Shown one piece after another: positions 20,829 to 30,200 of a stretch of DNA of 64,000 bases. The stretch is from positions 35,761,501 through 35,825,500 of the forward strand of contig NC_065886.2 of the NCBI RefSeq assembly GCF_932274485.2. The letters are read 5' to 3'. A program made the position numbers and the translations under genes. Numbering within the stretch: the first letter of the stretch is position 1; each line of letters starts with the position of its first letter. A model generated the notes under the pieces. It did no database searches. It saw nothing but the letters and a program-made list of their open reading frames with translations, and was not told the origin of the DNA. Source of the stretch: Patella vulgata. Taxonomy: Eukaryota > Mollusca > Gastropoda > Patellidae.

Positions 20829-21232
20829 TTACCATTTAAGTTTCTTGTATAGATTTAGTTGTGCGATTCGGGTATTTTTATTGAGTTTTTCATAGACATT
20901 TGGTACTGATGAGGGAGAGTTCATACACATGGAAGCTGAACTGGTATCATTAACACTATCATCACCAGAATCTTCATTATCACCATCATCTTCGACCACA
21001 TCAGTTAGATTTTCTTGCTGGTCATAATCTGGTAGTCCATGGACAATTAATGAAACTGGTCGTGCATATTCGGGGGATCTTTGCGTTGAAGAAGTAATTA
21101 CAGATTCCCTGTCGCGTAAATGTGTTCTATTAGAAGGCACATTTAGTGTAGTAAGATCTGTAGAAAACTGTTGCATGGTAACTTGTTCATAATGATGTTC
21201 AAGCGGATTGGTTCTTGTATTGGGAGCCATCT
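20829..21232 (-). CDS. Gene 2 cytoplasmic exon, one ITAM-like pair
   Basis: A 404-bp exon joined to the TM exon by a split lysine codon just before MAPNTRT. Acidic centre, then Y113-EKL and Y128-KKL with 11 residues between. Relative to genes 3 and 4, five bases are missing just after YKKL, giving LKW and a stop. The DNA beyond (20740-20828) still resembles the second half of the long tail, with a local duplication. Confidence 0.8.
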
Positions 21233-24200
21233 CTGTAAAAAGTTTGAATTATATCAATATTTGCCAGGCGATTATTAAGGTAAGTATTAAATTGTCAATC
21301 GTGGAAAGTGGTAGTAACTCCAGGGTGAATTAAACTTTAGGTGATACTAGTGGTCTCAGTGAGTACGACGTGGACTCGCTAACCTGGAGTTCCCCTGTTG
21401 GATCCGTGCCCTGGCTGAGATATTTAATCGGAATTTTCCGGCGTGGTCTCGCCATGTCATTGGCGTGGGACGGAGGGCTGGTACGGGACAAAGTTTCCCC
21501 CATAGAACACTGCATGGCGTATGCCCGTCTTCATTAGCTCAGTAGAAGAAAACATGGGACGTTAAACCGCATGGCAACTTGGTCATAATGATGTTCAAGA
21601 GGAATGGTTCTTGTATTGAGGGCCATGCCTGTAAAATGTTTGAATTATATCAATATTTGCCGGGTGATTAATATGATAAGTATTTGTCAATCGTGGAAAG
21701 TGGTAACTCCAAGATGAATTAATCTTGGAGGTCCCTTGTTCGATCCGTGCATTAGAAGAGAAAGTTCATAGGTATTTTCAGGCGCAGTTTCGCCTCGTCA
21801 GTGGCGTGGGATGGTGGGCCTGGTAAGAGACAACGTATAGTCGTTCGGGTGGGCCCAAAAACCGAGGTGTCGTATACACATTAACAGTTGGAATTCGAAA
21901 TAAGAGTTTCCCTATAGAACACTGCATGGCGTACGGCCGTCTTCATTTTCATTATCCCAGTAGAAGAATACAGTAGGACGTTAAACCCCGTTTTATTTCA
22001 TTACATTTCATGTCAGTAATAGTCTTAAATGCAGATCGTCTGTTTTGCACAGATAAGAATTGTCGGACTTCATGTTTGAATGGCACTTTGTTCTATAAAA
22101 TATATATAACTTACTATTAAAACATTTCTTGACAAAAACTAAACCAATTATAAAGGCAGTTATTAATAGTAATGGTTCAATAATAGAAAGGACAATACTA
22201 ATTCCAGTCGAAGTATTTATCACACCATTGGTAGCTGTAATAAAAAAGTAACCTTTTGTTTAAAAATACTTGCTAAATCCGGAAAAGATTCCTTTTATTT
22301 TCAGAACGTCTGTCTTGAGCGTTGGGTTTATGTGATTATTGTTCTGTGTGGGTATAGGGGAGTTAGACGGTATATGATGCGATAGTTATATATTTATAGT
22401 ATATAGTTCTCTTCACAGATTCAAATGGTACACTTCTCATATTCCTTTTGATACTTCAAGGTTTGTTGGTGGGTTATGTTAGGTATACAGTGTCTTCAAG
22501 TGACATATATTTTGATCCTTCTCCCATTGTTTAAATGCAAGCCCGTCTAGCGTGATTGCAGGTAGTCATGTGATTAAAGGTCGGGACCACTCCCAAGCGC
22601 CTTAGATCCTAAGGTCTGACTTTAGGTCAAGTGGGGTGGTTTCGATCCAACATTTGCAAGTGGGGTTGCCTGCCTCCTGGTGTTTCGGTTTCCCCAACTG
22701 CTCATGTATAATCGCGAATTAGGCTATTATCGAATAGCTCTGTAATAATAATAATATATATACGAACCCTGCATTAGTGTGTGGCAAACATGCACGACTC
22801 CATACTTGTTCTTTAAGTAAATACAATATTTACCAATGTAATGCTTGGTAACAACATATACAGAAAGACTAAGATTATAATGATGGGGTTTAGATGTATT
22901 AACCAGGGTATAATTTATATATCGGTAATGACGGCTAATCCCTACTGGTAATATCATCGATTCCATTTCTATTGAAGGTTTAGGATACCCAGTTATCTCC
23001 CTTACTACCATTATCCTTTCGCCAATGTCAACTAAAGCGACGTCATCACTTGACATTGAGTTTTCTGCTGGTGGACAACAATCAGGGTCTGTCAATACTG
23101 TAAACGTAAATTAAAGTTAAAACATTAAACCATTACATACATTATATTATACTATTAGTAGCATTTGGATATGTATGGCAACCAATTCTATGCCTACCTT
23201 GAAAACTACTACATAGTGTCAGATTTCCGCCTTGATTCTGAACATCGATACAATATTTTTCAACATACTCAGTCAGTATTGGTGGGGTTTGGTAGTATTT
23301 AATTTGTATCTGTTCTGTAATCATTCCAACCTTTTACATACAGTCTGTCACAGTACAAGACCGTCACTAATATTCAAAGTTGGACAGTTTGGAGGAAACC
23401 TACTGAGTAACTGAATATGTGAAATTATTTAGTAGGTTAATATTCAATGAATTACTCACTATGTAGATCTAGGATAAAAGATATATATCTGGTACCATGT
23501 ATATTGTATAGTCCACAATAATAAACTCCATTATCGGATTCTTGTAGATCTGGTAGATTGAGTTGTGAATTATTACTCAATATTTTCCCATCTTTATTCC
23601 AACTGATATTACATGCTGGATTACAATCACTCATACAATTAACAGACAATTCTTCTCCTAAACGTTTCTTTATTTCTTCATCAGGTTTTAGATTTGTATC
23701 ATTATAGATTAATTGTAGATCATATGGTCCATCTGTAATATAATTATAGTTTTTTGTCAGCATAGATTAAAGGGAAAATCATATGGCCTATCTGTAAAAC
23801 AATATTTTATTACTTAACTAGCAGGATACCCGGCTTTGCTCGGGGGTCATAACTCCGAAACCGGAAGTGGTAGACTAACGTCACCTGGCCTATGCTACTC
23901 CCCGGTCCGAGCTACCCCTATACCACAAATTTCAGACTTGGGGCAGACGTAGTGTAGCCGCCAACCCCGAACAGACCGGCTTCGCTCGGGGGTCATAACT
24001 TCGAAACCGGATGTGGTAGACTAACGTCACCAACCTGGCCTATGTTACTCCCCGGTCCGAGCTACCCCCTATACCCCAAATTTCAGACTCAGGGCAGACC
24101 TAGTGTAGCCGCCAACCCCGAACAGACTTCGCTCGGGGGTCATAACTCCGAAACCGGAAGTGGTAGACTAACGTCACCTGGCCTATGTTACTCCCCGGTC

Positions 24201-27200
24201 CGAGCTACTCCTATACCCCAAATTTCAGAATCGGGGCAGACCTAGTGTAGCCGCCAAGCCATAACAGACCGGCTTCGCTCGGGGGGTCATAACACCGAAA
24301 CCGGAAGTGGTAGACTAACGCCACCTGGCCTATGTTACTCCCCGGTCCGAGCTACCCCTATACCCCAAATTTCAGACTCGGGGCAGATGTAGCCGCCAAC
24401 CCCGAACAGACAGACTTCGCTCGGGGTCATAACTCCGAAACCGGAAGTGGTAGACTAACGCCACCTGGCCTATGTTACTCCCCGGTCCGAGCTACCCCTA
24501 TACCCCAAATTTCAGACTCGGGGCAGACCTAGTGTAGCCGCCAACCCCGAACAGACCGGCTTCGGTCGGGGGTCATAACTCCGAAACCGGAAGTGGTAGA
24601 CTAACGCCACCTGGCCTATGTTACTCCCCGATCCGAGCTACCCCTATACCCCAAATTTCAGACTCGGGGCAGACCTAGTGTAGCCGCCAACCCAGAACAG
24701 ACAGACAGACAGACAGACAAACGACAGTCACAAATATTAGTATATAAGATAGATAGATGAGTCAGTAATATGTTTACATACTATATATATGGATACTATA
24801 TAATTATATGCATTAAATTACTTACATATGATAAATTTGATGACTGGGCATATTAAATTAGGTATATTTTTATTATCACAATAGTATAGTATTGTATCAT
24901 ATGGTCCATCTGTAATCTATTTATATTGTTTATCCACATGGGGAGGGGGGGGGGGCAAATGGTTCGCGCGTTCGGTTGCATCATAAGGTCTGTCACTGAG
25001 TCAACTGGCGTGGTTTCAATTCCCCAGTTGTACGTGACAAGGAGTAGAATCTCCTGTCCAATCTCTGGGTCCTCCGGTTTCCTCCCACTGTTAAAGACCC
25101 TTACGCGTAAGCGAATTATTGAAATAAAATTGAATCATTTGTTAGTCCCGAAATGATTCCCCAGTTGTACGTGAGCACCCTGCACGTTTCAAGTCAGTAG
25201 CTTGAAGCGTATATATGGTATTAGTGTCAGTGGCTTGTGGCACGAAGTAACAGTATATTGTCGCATACATAATATATTATGTCAACGCTTGGGCGACATA
25301 ATATATTGTGTTGACGCTCCAAGCGTGTTAGCATATTAGACCTGTAGACTCAGTGGAATGTACGCGTCATCAGAGCGGATCCAGGGGTTGGACCATGGGG
25401 ACCGGTCCACCCCCTTAACAATAGAAAGTGTCCCTGTAAATAAAAGAGGGCATCCTTATCAGAAAAAGGGCACCTGTGATGTCAGAATTTCAAAAAAGGG
25501 CACTTTTCTTTCGGATTAGGGTTAGGGTTAGGGTTAGGACACAGAAAAGAGAGAAAAAACAGAAAAGAAAAAAACAATCGAAACTTACCGATTCCATGAT
25601 GGAAAATACCGCCAAAATATGTCTCCAAAGCATTCATTGGTTATCAAAGCGCCAATTAAATCTATCGTTGCAAGTTCATGCCTAGTCACCTCCATCCTAG
25701 TTCCAAGCGTTGACATAATATATTATATCGCCCAAGCGTTGACATAATATATTATGTATGCGACAATATACTGTTACTTCGTGCCACAGGCCACTGACAC
25801 TAATACCATATATACGCTTCAAGCTACTGACTTGAAACGTATCGCCTGACGTGAGAAGGAGTAGAATCTCCTGTCCAATCTCGTGGGTTTTTTCTGGGTC
25901 CTCCAGTTTCCTCCCAATGTTAAATACCCTTACGCGTAAGCGAATTATTGAAATAAAATTGAATCATTTGTTTGTCCCGAAATGACTTAGTTTGTAATTT
26001 TGTAATACATGTATATTTATAGTGTTTAATCACCATAGTATACTGTTGTATCATGTGGTCCATCTGTAATATATTTATAGTGTTTTATCATCATAGTATA
26101 ATGTTGTATCGTATGGCCCATCTGCAATATATTTATAGTGTTTTATCATCATAGTTTAATGTTGTATTGTATGGTCCATCAGTAATATATTTATAGTTTA
26201 ATGTTGTACGATATTGCCCATCTGTAATATAATTATTATCGTCATGGTTTAAAGATGTATTATGTACGGTTTAGCTTCTTATAAATAGATGACAGTTCCG
26301 GGCTATACAATGTAATAGTTACAAAATAGATAATGAAATGGGAATAAGTTGACAATTTTAGTCAAATTACTTCAGTCTGAGCGTCAGAAAAGCAGTGTAG
26401 TTCCGATTGTCATTGCTACCGTTGTCTTGATAATGAACAAAGTCTCGATTTTTCATTTTTTAATTAAATTATTAACGTGCAATAAATCCGTTAAAAATCT
26501 AAACCGGTTTATGGTCTAGAGAGTTTACTATGGGCTTGTCATGTGAATAAATGTCTAAGTAATGATCTACATCAGGCATCTTTAGCTCTTACAAAATGTA
26601 TCTTTAATATTGTATCATATGGCACATCCGATATTTTAGATAACTACCCAACTAAAGTTAATTGTGTTGTTACCCAAAGTACTATTGTTTGTATACGGCG
26701 CGGAAGTAGAACGCTAAGTGACACATGTAAGGTATATGACAATTATAGCAAATGGAATAAAATTAAAAGTTTAAAATTGTCTACTCACATTCTGGTTGTA
26801 GAATAAAACTATCTGAGAAACCCAGAACATCCTTACATCTTGTATTCCCGATAACTGATAATATTTAAACAAAAAACAAAAATTCAGTACTTGAATAATC
26901 AATGTGTACACGATGACGTCTATCCGAGAAATATATTGCGTAGAAACCATAGTAATATGTCGAATATAAAGGTTAATTGTTTGTGAAATTGGTCACCACG
27001 GTAATATGTCTTCAAATTTAACCCACAAATGTATAAGGTAGAAATTGGTCGTGCCAATAAGACTATGGATATAAGATTAATCAAATAGAAGACATATTAA
27101 GATTCACACACAAGGGAGGTTGTAGGCCGAGTCCGGTACTGACATAGTTATTACCGATAATTTGTTTCTAAATGAGACATCCGTTGTATACGCCAGGTTG

Positions 27201-30200
27201 ACCAAACCGTTTACATAAACACACTGAACTACGACCTAGCCAAAGACAACACAGTGAGACCTAGAATAGGTATATTAGGAGATAGGGAACCTACTTGTGT
27301 TTAATGTAGAACCAGTTTTACAATGAGGGTCATCTGTAGCTATACAGATTATATCATCTCCTTTATCATTTATATCAACATCTCTATCTTGCAGTATACT
27401 ACCATTATCATAATATATACCATGTTTAAACCATATATACATCATAGGTAAATAGTGATCAACTGGTTTAGTTGTAGATATAGCGTTACAAGTCAGAGTT
27501 AGCTCCCCTAATAATTTGTCATTCACTAGTTGTAGAACTAGCTGTTCTGGTGGTGCAGATAATCTAATACTTGGTTTATCCGTAATAAATTAAAGAAACA
27601 TTTCATCAGCCAGTTTGTTCACGGATATATCGCAAACGTACACAAATATAAACATAATAAAGTTAAACATACATTATGCAAGAGCTAAATCTGTCTATTG
27701 CAGGTCTTTCTTTAGGCCTGAAATGTTATCTAATTTATTAATTAGACATTAATTAACTTATCCAGACCATAATCATCTCTAGATGGCATCGCTAGCCTGC
27801 GATCTTAAGTGGATTGTGAGCCGATTTACTGCATAACTTTCCTTCTCGATTAAACCATTAAAATTGATAATCGAGACTATGATGTTTATCGTACTGACTT
27901 TAGTAAAGATGACCGAGGCTAGGCAGAAAATTCATTCGCTTAGTTCTCGGTTCATAGTGGATCAATTTGAATAAAATTTTCAGCAAATTGCCTTTACGTT
28001 ATTTAGTTTTTAATTATTATATTGAGAACTGCCAAATCATTATCGAATCTCCCATAATGCATCTTTAAATCTGTCTATTGCAGGTCATTTTTTCTGACTA
28101 CAAGTGATATAAAAATCATTATTTGTACAACTACATAATACTATCGGATGCTTGGTATTTTAGACCATCCGCACCACTTCTTCGTTAACCGTTCATATTG
28201 GTGTCTTATCTTCACACAGTCATGACTCCAAGCCCATGAGTATAAAGTAATTTAAATGAAATTTTCAAAATATTCATTTTCCACTATCTATTTTGGAACT
28301 ATTTTCGCAAGAACAGCAATCTCTTTAATATTATAATCTACTCAACAATAATAACATAAATAACCGGTAAATATCAGTTAACCCTTTCTACAATAATAAC
28401 ATTATTTACCTGTAACTATGGCAATTATCTACAATAATAACATTATTTACCTGTAACTATGGCAATTATCTACAGTAATAACACCATTTACCTGTAACTA
28501 TGATACCTATCTACTTTAAGAACATTATTTACCGTAACTGTGGTAACTATCTAACGTAATAAGAAATGAAATAAAATGAAATGAGGTTAACGTCCTACTG
28601 TTCATTGCTTGGCTAATGAAGATGGGCATACGTCATACAGTGTAGTATGAGGGGAATTTCGCAAGGACAGCGGCACTACGGCCTACTCTTATACCGAATT
28701 CCAACTGTCAAGGGATCTTTTAAGCGCACGCCAATGTGTACACGGGACCTCGGTTTTTCGTCCCATCCGAACGACTAGACATCTGTCATTGTCAGACCCT
28801 CCGTCCTGCATCACAGACAAGGAGGAACCACGCCGAAAAATCTGGATGAACTTTCTCGGCAAATGCAGGGATCGAACACCCGACCTCCAGGCTAGCCACC
28901 GTAATAAGAGTATTTACCTGTAACTATGAGTTTTACACCACAACCAGGTACTTTAATTCCCCCAGATGTACAACAATATACACCAGCATCGTGTGACGTT
29001 ACATCCTCCAGTTGAAATGAAAATAGGGTTATATTGTTGACTGTTTCATTGATTCTCTTGGATTCATTTATCCACCTGGTTAAAAGTTTGAACTGGCCAG
29101 GCGAACCTAGGTACAGAATATTACCACCAGGTTTCTGTATTTCATAAATATTGTCCACATCAGTTATTTTATTTAATTTAAAAGACAGTTCGGCCTGTTT
29201 ATGTTGTTGTGTTATTTCAGTGTCAGTAACATCACAGGATAAAACTGAAATGTAGGAGGATATGTATTATATTTAATAAACAAATGCTACTTTCTTTTAT
29301 ACATCATAGGCTATGTGCGTTACATGCTCTTATTAAGAACTGTTTATCAAAGTTTTCGATATTATGATCATGTCATAGAAAACATGCATGTTATACGATA
29401 TACAGTTAACCTATTATGTATAAGTCATATCCTATGTTAAAGATATGTCGCATGTACGGAATATGCCGGTATATAACTTCAACTCTTTCGAATAACCCAA
29501 CCCGGCTATCTATGTGTTTGGGACCCCAAATTATTACTACAAAGTTTCATAATGGTCTAGCTAAAATTAGGCGTGTCGACATTTTGAATTTTCCAACCCA
29601 AATTGTATTTTTTTCACAAGCTTCAACGATAAATATAATGCTTCCTGCTAATATATGTGGCCACAATATTTTATTATTTTATCTTTGTTGATTTTTGGTG
29701 TAGAATCGAAGAAAAGAGTGTGAAAATACATTTTCTGCCAGGCTTTGGTGAATATTCATGATTTTGAGGCAGAAGGATACGAGAGTTGAGAGCTTGGTTA
29801 GGTTGAAATGTGGGGTGGAAAATTGCATGTTTAATTGCCTTTACTTCCAGTTTGTGTATCCCACGTTTTCCATGATGAACCTCATACGTGCTTTTGAGCA
29901 AGAGGTTGCCACATGTTGCTCCATCTGTGGTAGAAAGCGTTCTACCCAACAAAAATTTGGGAAAATGTTAGTGTCGATCTAAGAGACGAGAATTAACATT
30001 AAAGTCAACGAGGAATTCATTAGCGATCTGTAGGCCACTTTGGTGGGAAAATTCAAAATGGCGACATTCCACCAATTTTGACGGGAAAATTCTGAAACTT
30101 TGTAGTGATAATATGGGGCCCTAATGGAAACGTAGGACACATAGCCAGGTTGGATTGATAATAATAATAATAAGAAGAATAATTAATTCATATAGCGCCG

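Larger units (their letters stand above)
24890..26240 (-). repeat. Reiterated Ig3 acceptor stubs
   Basis: At 24890-24920 and in tandem at 26035-26240 (about 68-bp steps) the plus strand repeats CATATGGTCCATCTGTAATA-like sequence, the reverse of the Ig3 acceptor and first codons (ATTACAG then ATGGACC). At least four stubs keep an AG acceptor and a DGPY-like start but no complete exon. Confidence 0.65.

Noticed and set aside
23818-24757. CRISPR-like array
   Set aside because: Units of about 146 bp repeat without unique spacers, and the context is eukaryotic.
25507-25526. Telomere end
   Set aside because: Only three TTAGGG units, lying inside a foldback element.
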